A DNA stretch of 64,000 bases, taken from Diplonema papillatum. Lineage: Eukaryota > Euglenozoa > Diplonemea > Diplonemida > Diplonemidae. The stretch is from positions 62,001-126,000 of the forward strand of contig JAPJBO010000284.1 in NCBI GenBank assembly GCA_030068145.1, written 5' to 3'. Below the pieces are notes generated by a model that saw only the letters and a program-made list of their open reading frames with translations, had not been told where the DNA came from and searched no databases. Every line of letters starts with the position of its first letter. The first letter of the stretch is position 1. This document shows positions 1-11,485 of the stretch, one piece after another. Both the position numbers and the translations under genes were made by a program.

Positions 1-1139
1 GTGACCAGTTTCAATTCCTGCCGGACTTGTGCCCGGTTCTTCTGGGCGTGTGGGGCTAGAGACGGATTCTCGCCGGGCTTGTGTCGGGTTCTTACTGGTT
101 CGGTGAAAGGGTGGTGGGGGATCGCACCATAAAAAAGCTATGTTCGAGTCAACTCACAGCAGAGCCAGGCGGAGCCCGGTGTCTGGGCAAGGGCTGGCCC
201 ACTGCCAGACCGAGCATTGACTCAAAACGCCCCAGAGGCTGGTGGGCAAGCGACTCGCGCTCTACCCCGCGCCTGAATGTCCGCGGACGCGACACCGATG
301 GGAGTCTGGCTCGCCAGGTGGCTGTTCGCAGCTCGTTTCAGCACACAACCAAAATTACCTCTTCGTTCGTACCGTGTCGTGCTTTCAGGCGCTAGCATTC
401 GAATCATCGTCTTCGCGCGGTCGCTTTTGCCACCATTTCCTTCCTTGCGGGTGCGCATGCTTCTGCAAAATATGCCATGCCCTCGATTTACGCGTGGCGT
501 TGGACCAAACAAAAAAACGCTCGTCGCGAAAGGGAAGCACGGAGTAAACTTCTCGCAGGTGAAACCGTACAACCATACAACAACACAGAACCATACGAAG
601 AGCGGGAGAGGAAAAAAAAGGGGGGGAATCGCACAAATACAACGAACAAGCGGACTCTCTCAACAGATGAGTAACGACACTTCTTACCTTTCCGGGTGCC
701 ACGCTTTCTATTCTCGAGATTCTATCGCATCGTGTAGGGCAACGTGCCGCCGTTGAGCTGTAAAGTGGAGGAGAAGCTGTTGGGGGGCCTGTAGAAACAT
801 CCTCGGGGGGACCGCCCTGGGCATATTTCGATGGAGGCTAGAGGGGGGGGAAACAATGCAACCGCAACGAGTGGGTTGTTGTTGACCTTTTTTTACGCCC
901 CGACACCAAACCCTGTGTCACGTTCCGGTTAGAAATTCTGATCAACCACCAAAACACGCTGCCTACGTCGTTTTTGTACTAACAAGCTTGCGGGTCGCCC
1001 TACAATGTATTGTGCAGGCTAAAGACAGGCGCTTCGTTTCGCTTCGTTTTGTTTGTGCGTGTGCCGGTTGATCGTTTTTCCCACTTGTATTTACCCTGTG
1101 CACATTCAGGTAAGGAATTCTGATCAACCACCAAAACAC
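1..1139. other. Intergenic, no gene recognised
   Basis: I see no convincing coding exon here; the overlapping open frames on both strands have no family features. A diverged copy of the repeat called B in this annotation lies near 800-935, recognisable by the block GGAGGCTAGAGGGGG followed by a run of A and C. A copy of the repeat called K follows at about 935-1145, with the halves of its pattern (GATCAACCACCAAAACACGC, GTACTAAC, CCACTTGTATTTACC) in order. The window may start inside a gene on either side. Confidence 0.5.
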
Positions 1140-1831
1140 GCTGCCGCGGCGGCCGGCTTCCGCTCGCACGACCTGCGGCGGCTCCTGCAGCAGCTCGCAC
1201 TTCTACGAGGAACTGTAAGGTTCGTGTGGGGTGTGCTAACCCATTTTTTAGTACCGACAAACGAAACGCATTGCCAAGCAACGGGGAGCGTTCGCACGGT
1301 CACATTTCTGACCACACGTCCAGTTGGTGTGGGCAGAAGCCGGAGAATGGCTTCGAGTAGTCGACCGGGTGGTGGGATTCGGCGGCAGGATGGTGCATGC
1401 AGAGGACCATCCCTTCGGGCCACATGCGCGGTTGGTGCAGGGACCCCCGGCTGTGCGCCTCGTGGGCCAGGCGGCGGGCGACGTCGACGACGTCCACGTC
1501 GGGAGGGGGCGGCGGCGGCTGCTGCTGCTGGCGTAGCTCGCGCTGCTTCTCGATGGAACTGTAAGGTCAAGGTGGTACGCTGCCAAGTGGGATTCGGAGC
1601 CGGCGGCTGGGGGAATGTGCATGCGGAGGACGATCCCGTCTTCGGGCCGCATGCGCGGCTGGTGCGGGCCCCCGGCTGTGTGCCTCGTGCGGGCGACGTC
1701 GACAACGTCCATGTCGGGAGGGGGGCTGGCGGCGGCGATGGAACTGTAAGGTCCACGTGCCAACTACTGACAATTTTTACGTACCAACTACGCATTGTTA
1801 ACGCAATTGGAAACGGGGGGCGTTCGCACGG
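1140..1831 (-). repeat. Partial tandem copies of the 3' end of the neighbouring Gln-rich gene
   Basis: Reading the minus strand downstream of the stop of the Gln-rich gene, two blocks repeat its last coding part and a third, short block repeats its poly-Gln region. Each block begins with ACCTTACAGTTCC, which resembles a 3' splice acceptor (CAG) joined to the exon. Anchors for the MDVVDVAR segment lie at about 1479, 1691 and, in the gene itself, 2021. The copy at 1300-1497 keeps an intact 65-codon frame ending in the same LDVWSEM stop as the gene. The copies have diverged by substitutions and small deletions, so they are not a sequencing collapse. Confidence 0.8.
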
Positions 1832-2734
1832 TCACATTTCGGACCACACGTCCAGTTGGTGCGGGCGGAAGCCGGAGAATGGCTTCGAGTAGTCGACCGG
1901 GTGGTGGGACTCGGACCCGGCGGCTGGGGGAAGGTGCATGCGGAGGACCATCCCGTCTTCGGGCCGCATGCGCGGCTGGTGTGGGGACCCCCGGCTGTGC
2001 GCCTCGTGGGCCAGGCGGCGGGCGACGTCGACGACGTCCATGTCGGGAGGGGGCGGCGGCGGCTGCTGCTGCTGCAGCGCCCCCGCGGCCTCTGCGCGCA
2101 CGACCTGCTGCAGCAGCTCCTGCAGCTGCTCCTGCTGCTGGCGCAGCTCGCGCTGCTGCTTCTCGAGGAACGCCTGCTGCTGCCGGATGACGTGCGCCAC
2201 GCTGCCCCTCGGGCTGGTCGCCTCGGGCGCCGGCGTCCGCAGGCACCGCGCCCCACCGAACGGACCCTGCCGCTCCGGCGACGGCGCCATCACATTCGGG
2301 TGCAATCCCGCCGACAACGCGGGGTGGCGGGGGGGCCCAGGCGGGGGAGGGACGCCGAGTCGGGCGAACAGGGCGGTTTTCGAGACGTTCGCCGGGTCGG
2401 CCACGTCGGCCGAGAAGTGCGCCGGCAGCTCGTCGTCGGACGCGGTGCTAGGCACCGACCGTCGGATCGCGTACGGCCCCGGGCACGACGTATTCGCCGA
2501 CGGCAGCAGCGTCGGGGTACCGCCTCGCTCACTCGGCTGCTGGGCCTTCAGCAGCGCCTGCTGGGCGACAATGTTCTGCGCGGCCTGCAGCAGGACGTCC
2601 TTGAACCTCGGGTCGTCGAGCCCGCGCAGCTGCGACAGATCCGGGAGCCCGCTCGTGCCGCTGGCGCGCCCGGCTTGCGTCGACATCGACAGGGACTGCG
2701 GCATGCTGTGCCTTCGTGCCGGCAGAGGTTGCAT
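1832..2734 (-). CDS. Gln-rich coiled-coil protein of unknown function
   Basis: This is a 300-residue open frame with no family I recognise. The N-terminal half is Ser/Pro-rich and probably disordered. Residues of roughly 185-225 are almost pure Gln, Glu, Leu and Arg and should form a coiled coil (blocks such as QQQAFLEKQQRELRQQQ). A Pro run follows, then a conserved-looking tail that begins MDVVDVARRLAHEAH and ends HQLDVWSEM. ATG at 2734 is the first Met in frame and has an AG immediately before it, which would fit a trans-splice acceptor. An upstream exon cannot be excluded. Diverged copies of its 3' end follow downstream with reading frames partly kept, which suggests this tail is what is being duplicated. 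Coding GC is high, as in the neighbouring genes. Confidence 0.6.
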   Translation of the reverse strand: MQPLPARRHSMPQSLSMSTQAGRASGTSGLPDLSQLRGLDDPRFKDVLLQAAQNIVAQQALLKAQQPSERGGTPTLLPSANTSCPGPYAIRRSVPSTASDDELPAHFSADVADPANVSKTALFARLGVPPPPGPPRHPALSAGLHPNVMAPSPERQGPFGGARCLRTPAPEATSPRGSVAHVIRQQQAFLEKQQRELRQQQEQLQELLQQVVRAEAAGALQQQQPPPPPPDMDVVDVARRLAHEAHSRGSPHQPRMRPEDGMVLRMHLPPAAGSESHHPVDYSKPFSGFRPHQLDVWSEM

Positions 2735-3465
2735 CTCCGCTTATTTTGCTCCTTTTCTTGCCTCCCGACGAGCGCCGGGAAACCGAGCCTGGCGTGTGCA
2801 ACCCTTTAGTTGACACGAAGATCCACCCCTGTTTGATGTGGCATGGTCATGGTCTACGTCAACAAAGTGAGTGAGAGAGAGTGTGTGTGGTGAAATGCTA
2901 GGGGACCTGTATTTGCACTTCAGGGCCGCCCACGTGAAACAGCAGTTGAGCACTGGGAGTTTTTAACTACATGGACCACATGGATCAGCATGCACTAAGC
3001 CGCTGAGCAGCGGCTGCTTCCTTTCTGCACCCTCCCATAAGCGTGATTCCACTACGGCGCGGAAAGGAGTAGCGTCGGCGCTCTTTCCGTTGCGTCCCCC
3101 CGAAGCTCGCCGGGAAAGCGATTTCTTCCCAGCCCCGGAGAGCCTCGGCCCCGCGGGGCTGCCGGGGGTCTCTGGGGCTGAGCCCCCCGCACCGGCCAGC
3201 CCCGGGGCCAGCCCCCACACTCGCACACTCGTCTTGGTGCGAGGGTTTACTCCAGCCTATACCCAGCAAACTCGGCGCACTGCAGTCTGGTGCCCTCGGC
3301 CGCACCTTCGCGGATAAAAGTTTTACCCCACACACAAGTATACCCAAAAAAAACCTATCATACTTTGCATCCTGGCAGAGTCTGGCAGGAACCATCACAA
3401 TGCTGTTGAGCACGACACAGACAGGTGCAAGACAACTTGTAAAGCTTACAGCGATAGGTATCGGA

Positions 3466-3523
3466 AATTACCTATACTCAACGAACCGCGATTTTTGCGG
3501 TTCAGCGTTTAGTGTAGGTAATT
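3466..3523. repeat. Stem-loop
   Basis: The arms ATTACCTATACT and AGTGTAGGTAAT flank an inner perfect stem GAACCGC/GCGGTTC with a 5-base A/T loop. Together they make a nearly continuous hairpin with arms of about 25 bases. It lies about 1.5 kb downstream of the XPF stop codon in the direction of transcription. Its function is unknown. Confidence 0.7.
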
Positions 3524-4012
3524 GCCTGTAGGTGGGCACTGGACCAGCTTTAGGGTCCCAATTTCAGGTGTTCAAGTTTTGTTTGCAACACTCAAATTTT
3601 GTCTGGAAAGGAGCACTTTTGATTTCAGTGTGCGGGGTCCCAATTTGTTGTCTGATACCCCATGCACATCTGCAAACTTGCTGCCAGAACCTCAGTGACC
3701 AACCGCTGGTGCAGTAGTTCAGTACCAGTACAGTAGTACAGTAGTTCAACAGTGCAGCCCGCCCAGCCTGAGTTTGCCTGAGTCCAGACTGAGTCTGGCT
3801 GAGTCGCACTCAGTCTGAGTATTTCTACCCGGAAGGGAGTATTTCTCGCCAGACTCAGCCAGGATGCAAAGCATGTTATATTAGGACGGAAACAACCCGC
3901 ACCACGTGAAGTGCCGCAAGTGTCACGAATCCAAGCACTACTCTACGAGAAAATACATAACGCGGACAACAGACCGGTACGGGCTATAAGGCCACCCCTG
4001 CTCAACTGCTAC

Positions 4013-4047
4013 TAAGGTGCAAGTGCCTTGATGGCACTTGCACCTTA
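4013..4047. repeat. Perfect 15-bp inverted repeat with 5-base loop
   Basis: TAAGGTGCAAGTGCC and its exact reverse complement are separated by TTGAT. One arm with its flank (GGCACTTGCAC followed by AAGAACTCAAT) recurs near 56840-56868, so this is part of a dispersed sequence. No T tract follows that would make it a bacterial-type terminator. Confidence 0.8.
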
Positions 4048-5049
4048 AAGAACTCAATGCTCAACTTGTAGAACGTGGGGGGCCCAAGACTACACTCCAC
4101 GAAGGAATGTACTTGGTGTCGGTCACAAACAGTCCAAAGCGTGCACCAAATATACAACCCGTAACTATATAGCCCTTTCGTGCTCTAAGAGAACCCATTC
4201 ATGAACGGTCACACGGAGACCCTAACCCCCGGAATCTCAAGCGAACTTTAACTACCGCGTGCCTTGTGTGTACGCCGACGCGTGAACAAAACGGTACAAA
4301 AACGGAGGGTCAAGCGGTACATGAGAACATCGTTTAGTAGTTCCGAAGGTAGAACACCGCGGTCGTGCCTGTGCGATCAACGCATGCCCGAAGTCGGAAA
4401 ATGAGGCGAGGGCACGAAGAGAGGCTAGGGAGGCGCGTGGGGCAAGCCACGTGCAGGGTGCATCCGGCAAATGCCGGACAACTTGCGGATGTGTGATGGG
4501 GGTTCGTTCCGCTCTACAAAACAAGAAAGGGATGAGACGGCGCAAAGATAGGTCAGCGATAAATCCTTTGAGACTCTTGTTCCCCTTTTGCCACGCTTCT
4601 TTGACAACCCATAATCTTTGATGTTTCGTTCGGGAGTGCCGTGGGAGCCAAAATGCCACCCTCGATCCCGAGACGGCATCGTTTATAGCAGTGAATTTGT
4701 GTGATCAGCATACCGATGACTCCCCAAAAGGCCTTTTGCGGCTGTAAATGCATGCGTACGGAGCCACCGCACGGCATTGGCTCACTCTGTCGGACGGACA
4801 ATACCACATTTCCAACAAGACCCCGAACTATAAAGAAGGGGAAATGTGCTGTGGGTAGACCCGCAAAGAAACTGCCATGCGTTTCGTCGAACGCAACCGG
4901 AGCAGTATCAATTGTTGGTGTAAGCGAAGAACAAATCAGATTGTGTTTGCATTGGATTTGCCCCTCTACCCCATATTTCCTCCCTTCCCATTCGGAGTTA
5001 AAGCAGCTACGTCGAGTATTTTCCTATGGTTAGTGTAGACGGCGGCCGG

Positions 5050-8000
5050 TTAGAGACCCCGCAGAAAGCTGTACAGAGCTTTCCCCGATTCACCGATGAG
5101 GGACACCAGATGGTCACACGTGCAGTTGGCAACGTCTGAGAGCGACGAAAAGTTGGCGACGAGGGTGCCGATGTTCGCTTCGGTGACGCCGGGCATCTGT
5201 CTAAGGAGTTCGGTGGCCGCGTGCGAATTGTCGACCTCCTCAGCGGCAAGATGCTCCTCCGGTTCGGGCAGCCCACGTTTCGCGGCTTCGATCAGCTGCG
5301 CACTCATCGTCTGGTCACGGGACCACCACACGCGCAGATTGCTGAACAGCGCAACTAACGAACAGACCTTGTCCAGGCACATGGCAGTCCTTTCTTCGGG
5401 CGTCATCCTCTGCGTCCAACTCTCCTGCTCATGGGTTTAATGAGATTCCGGGCCGCGAAGTCTTCCGTATTAGAAATGCGGGGTTTACCCGCCTAAGCAT
5501 CGTGGGACAACTATTTCGCGCAACTGAAGAGGCCTTCCAATGGAAATCCAAGCCAACACCACAGAGGTGGCGGCAATCGACTAAGACTTTGTGATACCAA
5601 GCGTTTTGCTCTGTTCGGCGCTCCCCTCGCGGCAGAAGCTGAGGTGACGGCTGAGATGACAAGAAGCAGTTGTGAAGCATACCCTGGTCATCGGGAACAA
5701 GTTCCGCACTCGCCATCCTTCTCCCTCTGTCAGGCTGAAAGGCCTCTCTCCATCGAATTCGATTAGCAGAATAGCCGTGCGGTACTTGCGACACAGGCGG
5801 TCGATCTGTTTATTGGTAGAAGCGTTCAGAAGCACCGCGCAAGTTAACAACACCCCTTATTTATTTGGCCCGTAAGTCATCGACCCGCCTTTCATGTCTG
5901 GGGCCGAGATGGGTCCGCTATAGGGAAGCCAGAGTTGAGCTATCTTAATGCCAAGACTTGGCCCGGCTCAAAATTGCCACACTGTGTCACTAATCAGTTT
6001 GTTGGTCAGGTGAAACATCCGAAAATCTTGCGGCACCTGTTGTGAAGCAAGATTCCTGCAGCATAAGCAGCTCACGAAGATACCTCGAAACGCAGTAGTA
6101 GTATGTGTCGTCTGCCGGAGACAACAGGGGCGCAGGGGACAGGTCTTGCTTTACTTTTCTCTTGTTCATGGAGACCCGCCCCCAGGCAATCCCGACTGTC
6201 CAATCACGGTGCCCTATAGTGACGAGGTGGTTGACCAGGCCCCCACAAGGCCTTATACACAACACGGCTACAACACGAGGATGCAGCCCCGCTTAGGTGT
6301 GCACTCGGCCTGACACAGCTGCCACCCTGGCGGCCGCAGCAGCAACCTTCGCAATGAAGGCGCGCACAGCTGGAGTCGTCTGTGTAGGCAATTCTGTACA
6401 ACAGCCGCATCAGACGCAGCGCTTGATCCGAGAGCTCGCTAGGGAGGCGGCGCTGCTCACCTGTCGTTCTCACAACCGACCCCTGCCCGGCCTCGAAACG
6501 CAAAATAAAAACAAATGGTAGATGACCTGCTGCAGCAACCGCCCGCTGGCTAGGGAGCCCATCAAGTCGGGGACGCTCTTGCGCTCGATCGCGACTTCCG
6601 GACTGAGGACGTAGTCGGCGAGCTCGAGGTGGGCCGGGACGGGGACCATGCGCGCCCTGTGGATGGCCGACGGCAACCGGCACCGGAACTCGCGCAGGTC
6701 GACGAGAACCTTCGACCCGGAGTGCAAGCTCTGCAGCAGGCCGCCGGCCCGCCGCGCCTTGCGCACGGCGAACGCAGCCTCCGCCGCCCCGACGATCGCG
6801 GCGCCCCCCGTCGACGACGCGTCGGGCAGCTGCGACCGGGCGGACGCCAGCCACTGGAAGGCTTTCACCTCGTTGCTCAACTCCGTGTAGGACACCTGCT
6901 GCTCGGTGCTGTCGTCGTGGCCCAGGACGTAGACCCGGGTGTTCCAATCCCGGTAGGTCGCAGCGTAGACTTCAAGCCGCCTGATGGCGGCGACGTTCGT
7001 GTCGTAAAGTACGACCCACGACGGTTTCAGCGCGTCCAGCGCGTTCGCACACGCCGACAGGGTGTGCACTTCGACCGCCGGCCCCGAGCCGGCGCCGAAG
7101 ACGCCGAAGTACCGCTCGAACTCGGACGCGAGGAGCTCCCGCTCGGCGAGCGCCGGCGGCTGCGCGAGCTTCCGGCGCTTCGCGCCGCCGCCCTGGGCCG
7201 CAGGCGCGGGCGCCTTGCGCGGCGGGTATTGAACCGACCGGTGTTGGTTGAAAGGCGGCGGCGGCGGCGGCGGCGGCGGCGGCTGCTTCGGGGGCGGGCT
7301 GTTAGGCTCGGCGTGGATGACACGGAGGAGGTCTAGCTGGGCTTGCAGGCTGCGCTGCTCCCGCGACGATGACGACTGGACAGACGGCTTCGGGGTTTCC
7401 GCGTCGGGTAGCTCTGAGTCGCCGTCAGACTCCGGCACCGACCCGGCATCCGACATCAACTCGAGGTCTAGCGCCTCGCTGAGGGAAGCGAGCGAGTCGT
7501 CGTCGCCGGTGGCACTCCCGTCGCGGAACTGGACCGTCGCCTGGGATAGCTCGGCGAGGGACAGGTCCTCTTCCTCGACGTCGCACGCGCCGGCTGGTAT
7601 CGGGATCTCCGGCGTGGCCGCCACGATTTCCGCCAGCAGGCTCCGTTCCACGACGCCGGACCCTTTCCTTTGCGGCGACTTCTCCGCAACCCGGCACTCC
7701 GCCCGCGCCGATATCGCCGCAACCACGTCGGCTTCCGGTGCTCGGCCGTTGGCTTCGTCGCCTTCGAAGTTCAGACACAGCCGATTGTGCTCCTGCGCGG
7801 CCGGTGCGCCGGGAGCCGCCGGGGGGCTCTGAACAGGCGGCGGGGGCTTCGCGGCTTCGGGCTGAGCGGCCCGCGGGTGGAAGTCCGTAAGCTGCGAGGC
7901 GGTCATGCGCTGCTCGGCGTAGTTGTGCGCGACGTAGCGCTTGATGAGGCCGTTCATGAGGGCCTTCTCGCCCTTCTGCAGCAGCTGCCCGACGATGAAC

Positions 8001-9900
8001 TTCGTGTGGTTGTCCCGGACGAGCAGCAGAACCGAGGCCCGGGGGCGGGTCGAAAACGTCGCCGCCGGGTCCGTCGACGAGTAGCCGGGGCCGCGGGCAG
8101 CCCAATCCTTCTGGATGTCGGTCATCACCGCGTCCAGGGTCGCGAACTTCGAGTCCTGTCCGAAATGGGGGGAAAATTAAGTCCGGGCGGGACACTGCCT
8201 CTCATGTTTGATGCGCATCATTCAAAAATATTCGAGGGACTGCCTTGTGCTCATTCCGAAGGAGGCTAGAGGGGGAGAAAACAATACAACTACAAAGTGG
8301 GTCCTTTTTTTGTTGAGCGCATCCGCCACTGAACCCAGATTTACCTGTGTTTCGTGTGGGCTGCAGTACTTTTACCTCCTTTGATCTATCGCAACTGGCA
8401 GTCTCCTCAAGCATTTCCTACAAAGCAGGTGCTTATACAAAAAAAGACATGCGAAATAGAAAAACACAGGGGGGAAAGGGCAGCAGCAGGGGAGCGTAAA
8501 ACTCCGCAAGTAGGGTATGAAAACTTGAGGGAAATGTGTCAGTTAGACTTCGGCGAACATTGTCCGGCATGGGGGGAGTCTCGGGCCTTATTTTCTTATG
8601 GTTTGCCGACATTGTACGCCTGGCAAGAGAAGAGAAAGTCGATGTAAGACTCCATCATCGACGTCATTACGCGGGCGCATCGAACCTTCTTTGCGGTTTC
8701 TTTTTCGGCGTTTTCCGTTCTCTTCATTATGCTGCACACCTTTTCGACATCGATTTTGCCTTGGCGGAAGAGCCGCGATTTGGCTTGAGGGATGAGGTCG
8801 CGGGCTGCCTTGGCGAGCAGCCAGAAGGCGGGGAGGGTGGGCATGGTCTGGTTGCGGCCGGTGCGGCCTTCCGCGACCAACGTCGTGAACTCGACGAGTT
8901 CGAAGAACTCGACGCTCGTGCATGTGTGCAGCTTGCGGAGGAGGTGTCGGAGGGTTTCGAGCTCCTCGAGCAACCGCTTGAGCTCGTCTGACAGCTTGTC
9001 GGCTTTGTTGCCGAGCTCTTCCTTCAAGAACCGCTTCATCTGCCCCGTGATGGCGCCCACCGTCGTCAGCTCCGCCCCCGCTGTCCCTGCCGGCAAGTAG
9101 CGCTCGAGCCGTACTTTGACCTCGCGTAGGACCTCGTCGATGATGCTGACCAACGTCTTCTGGATCATCCCCACCGACTTCGGCATCGGGCTCTGCATCT
9201 CGACGACCTCGAGCGGCGCCTTCTGAAGGCAGGATTCGACCCGCATGTGGAACCGCGGCCAGAGCCATACCTTCGCCACCAGCAACCTCCGCAGCAGCAC
9301 GTGCAGCCGCACGCCCCGCCGGAAGAAGCTGTCCGGCGAGTCGGTGATGCAGCGGATGGCCACGTCGCGGTTCTTGTCGCGCAGGCTGCGCAGCACGAAA
9401 GCCTCGGGGGCATCTTCAGAGTCGACCTTGTGCGCGTCCCACACTATGGCGCTCTTCACGCGCTGTGCGTCGAGCTTGCCGGAGAGCAAATCGACAATGA
9501 GATGGCGGGACGTCACACTGCATACGAAGCTTCGTTTGTACGCGTCTTCTCGGTCCTTGGGCTTGACGTCCAGGTGTAACTTCGAGGGCATCGCCCAGCA
9601 GGCAACGCGGTGGCGGTACAGCCAGTTGTCGATGTAGGCTTCGCATTCGGGTGATGCATTGAGGAGGAGGACGAGGCCGTCGCCTTGCTGGATGGCGGAG
9701 AAGCAGAGCTTCGAGACGACCGGGTAATTGGCCAGGCCCGCCGCCGCGACGAGGAGGCCGGAGTCAGTTGACATCTGGCTCGCCATGTCGTCGATGAACG
9801 CGTCGCTGACGCCGAGGACGTCATCGTCGGCGGGGCCCGCGGCTTCGATGATCTCGACAGGATCCTCCGCTTCCACGTCGTTCTCTGCGTCCGCCTCCAT
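5050..9900 (-). CDS. XPF/ERCC4 structure-specific DNA repair endonuclease, four exons
   Basis: XPF with its partner ERCC1 cuts the 5' side of bubbles in nucleotide excision repair and also acts in crosslink and recombination repair. Exons read by eye are 8686-9900, 6527-8155, 5683-5805 and 5050-5424, all phase 0, giving 1113 residues (human XPF has 916). Exon 1 carries the degenerate SF2 helicase-like region, including a block similar to the human LYLWPRFHV segment. Exon 2 carries a long disordered insert with poly-Pro and then the nuclease domain with DLREF (about 890-895) and ERKSVPDL (ERK at about 929-931), the catalytic signature. Exon 3 gives ILLIEFDGERPFSLT, and exon 4 the C-terminal tandem HhH region (LLRQMPGV). 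Acceptors are CAG; donors are GTTCGA, GTCATC and GTATGC. The first donor is least certain, since an in-frame GTAATG lies nearby. Catalytic residues are intact, so the enzyme should be active. Confidence 0.9.
6095..6517. repeat. Repeat F, copy 1, inside XPF intron 2
   Basis: This stretch of about 420 bp matches 23909-24340. Shared landmarks in order are ATGTGTCGTCTGCCG, GGAGACCCGCCCCC, GGTTGACCAGGCCCCCAC, GGATGCAGCCC and GCTGCTCACCTGTC. It starts with a short GTAGTAGTA, and the other copy is preceded by an 80-unit AGT tract, so the element may carry or seed that microsatellite. It fills over half of XPF intron 2 (5806-6526). Confidence 0.85.
8212..8452 (+). repeat. Repeat B, copy inside XPF intron 1
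   Basis: One of six copies of a repeat of roughly 230 bp. Landmarks in order are GGAGGCTAGAGGGGGAG, CTACAAAGTGGGTC, GCAACTGGCAGTCTCCTCAA and CTACAAAGCAGGTGCTTATA. Other copies lie at about 800-935, 19628-19850 (reverse), 21330-21562, 28028-28240 and 28519-28872. This one is contained in the 530-nt intron 8156-8685. I see no coding capacity and no clear terminal inverted repeats. Confidence 0.85.
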
Positions 9901-11234
9901 TTCTTCTCGCGGGGGTCGTGGGTCGGCCTGTCGCTGTGCGTTCGTCTACGACGGCCACATTCAGAACCGACCTTTCCCTTCCACACCTCCTGTGTTTCAA
10001 ATATTGATACCAACCACTAAACTGGCGTGCGGGGGTGAGTGAGCGAGTATGAGAGTGTGTTGTAATTCATGTCTGGGTAACCCCTGTTGCGGAGTATGGC
10101 CCAGGCTGTAGGCTTCCTCACGGAACAGCTGGCGCTCCTTTTTTGCTGCTCGTATTGACCCAGGGCACTAGCTTGGTCTCCGGTCCATTTTCCAAATTTG
10201 GACTGCTAACGGCTTTTTGTGCTTCCACTGTTTTTCAGCGGTTTCTGCATTTAGGGGGCTCGCCTGCCAGTGTTGCATGTGTCCTCCTCTCTGGCCTCAA
10301 TACAGCGCGACACGACGTATCTTCACGACAAGGCTGGGCCTGAGAGGCCCTCAGAATGCACATTGGCCACTCTGCCGGGGCTTGGTGGTGGTGTAGTCCC
10401 ATTTTCTTATATATTTTTTTTCTCGGCGGCCTTTCCAAATTTGGACTGACAGTCCAAATGTGGATATAGAAGCTAATCCCCTGAATGACCACGCGCTGTC
10501 GGTGGGTGTGCTCAGTTCACGGCTTGACCCAAGTAACGTCTGAGGTGCACCAGTCGGAGTCCAGTTTTCGACGTGCTGGATTCGGGTCCGAATCCTCTCT
10601 GAAGGGTGGGTTAAACCCCGAGTCCGAGTGCCATTTTCTTCGCCGGCAAACACGCTACATCACATACTTCGACCAAAAATGCGAAAGACGAGCACGAAAG
10701 ACGTATACAGGCTTAGTTTTCCGACCGAGGTTGTTAAGTGTACGCGCCGGCGGCGGCGAAAATCCATGGTTTAAATAGAGAGCTCTACGGCGCGCGGCAA
10801 CGGTTCCCCTCGATTCGACATCGATTTGGATGTGAATGGCCCTGGGAACAGTGGCGGACCGCGGCTGGAAGCGATTGTCAACGGAAATTGAACGTATCGG
10901 AATTTCTGGCTGCCGAAATCAGTGCCAAACAGTGCACGTCAACCAGTGTCTAGCTGGACAGGACAGACAAGCTAAAAGCTCGAGTGAAAGCGCGCTGACA
11001 ATCACTTCGATCGTCTAGCCCTCGGGCTCACAGAGGCATGTGCAGGGTCGACGAAAAGCAGGTAAACCAGCTCACCTGCTCAGCTGTTGAAGATGTACGA
11101 CTCAACTTCAAGCATCATCAACTCGAGTGCTGCAACAGCAAGGCAGATCCGAAGCTGAACCTGTGTTCTGCTCGTCGAGGTAAGTCTATTCCGAACGGAA
11201 CATACAGGCGGGGTGGGAGTCCCATTCCTTCGTA
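9901..11234. other. Intergenic, no gene recognised
   Basis: This lies between the XPF start and the canopy-like gene. Two short segments share TTCCAAATTTGGACTG, at about 10189 and 10432. The open frames lack codon structure and family features. Confidence 0.5.
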
Positions 11235-11408
11235 CACGGTGGGGTCCAGCCTCAGAGGCTGGAGTTAAAGCTGGAGTTAAAAAAGCAAATGTCACACCCG
11301 GTTTTCGGGTGTGATTACCATGCGATTTGGTTGTAGCACACCCGCTTTTCGGGTGTGACTCGGGCACACCCTCTTTAGCTCCAGCTTCTGAGGCTGGACC
11401 TCACCGTG
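11235..11408. repeat. Repeat D, copy 1: terminal inverted repeat element with internal CACACC/GGTGTG hairpins
   Basis: It begins CACGGTGGGGTCCAGCCTC and ends with the inverted form GAGGCTGGACCTCACCGTG. Inside are two hairpins built from CACACCCG and CGGGTGTG. Other copies lie at 24761-24940, 43260-43414 and, degenerate, 35120-35211. No coding capacity is seen. Its size and structure resemble a non-autonomous DNA transposon (MITE). Confidence 0.85.
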
Positions 11409-11485
11409 TAGTATTTCGTTTCTTCCTTGCCTCTGGCTCCGCTTCGCTTACTCCTCGAACTTGGTTGCTTTCGCGTCAACGCCCT

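Larger units (their letters stand above)
2735..5049. other. Intergenic: dispersed repeats and two strong hairpins
   Basis: No coding exon is convincing. A copy of repeat J lies at about 2925-3130 (ACATGGACCACATGGATCAGC, then AAGCCGCTGAGCAGCGGC). Long inverted repeats lie at 3466-3523 and 4013-4047, listed separately. Repeat L, shared with about 49670-49755, lies near 4625-4705 (GGGAGCCAAAATG followed by GACGGCATCGTTTA). Confidence 0.5.

Noticed and set aside
1856..2813. Plus-strand frames of 290-317 codons
   Set aside because: Antisense shadows of the GC-rich Gln-rich gene; Arg/Leu-rich with no domain.
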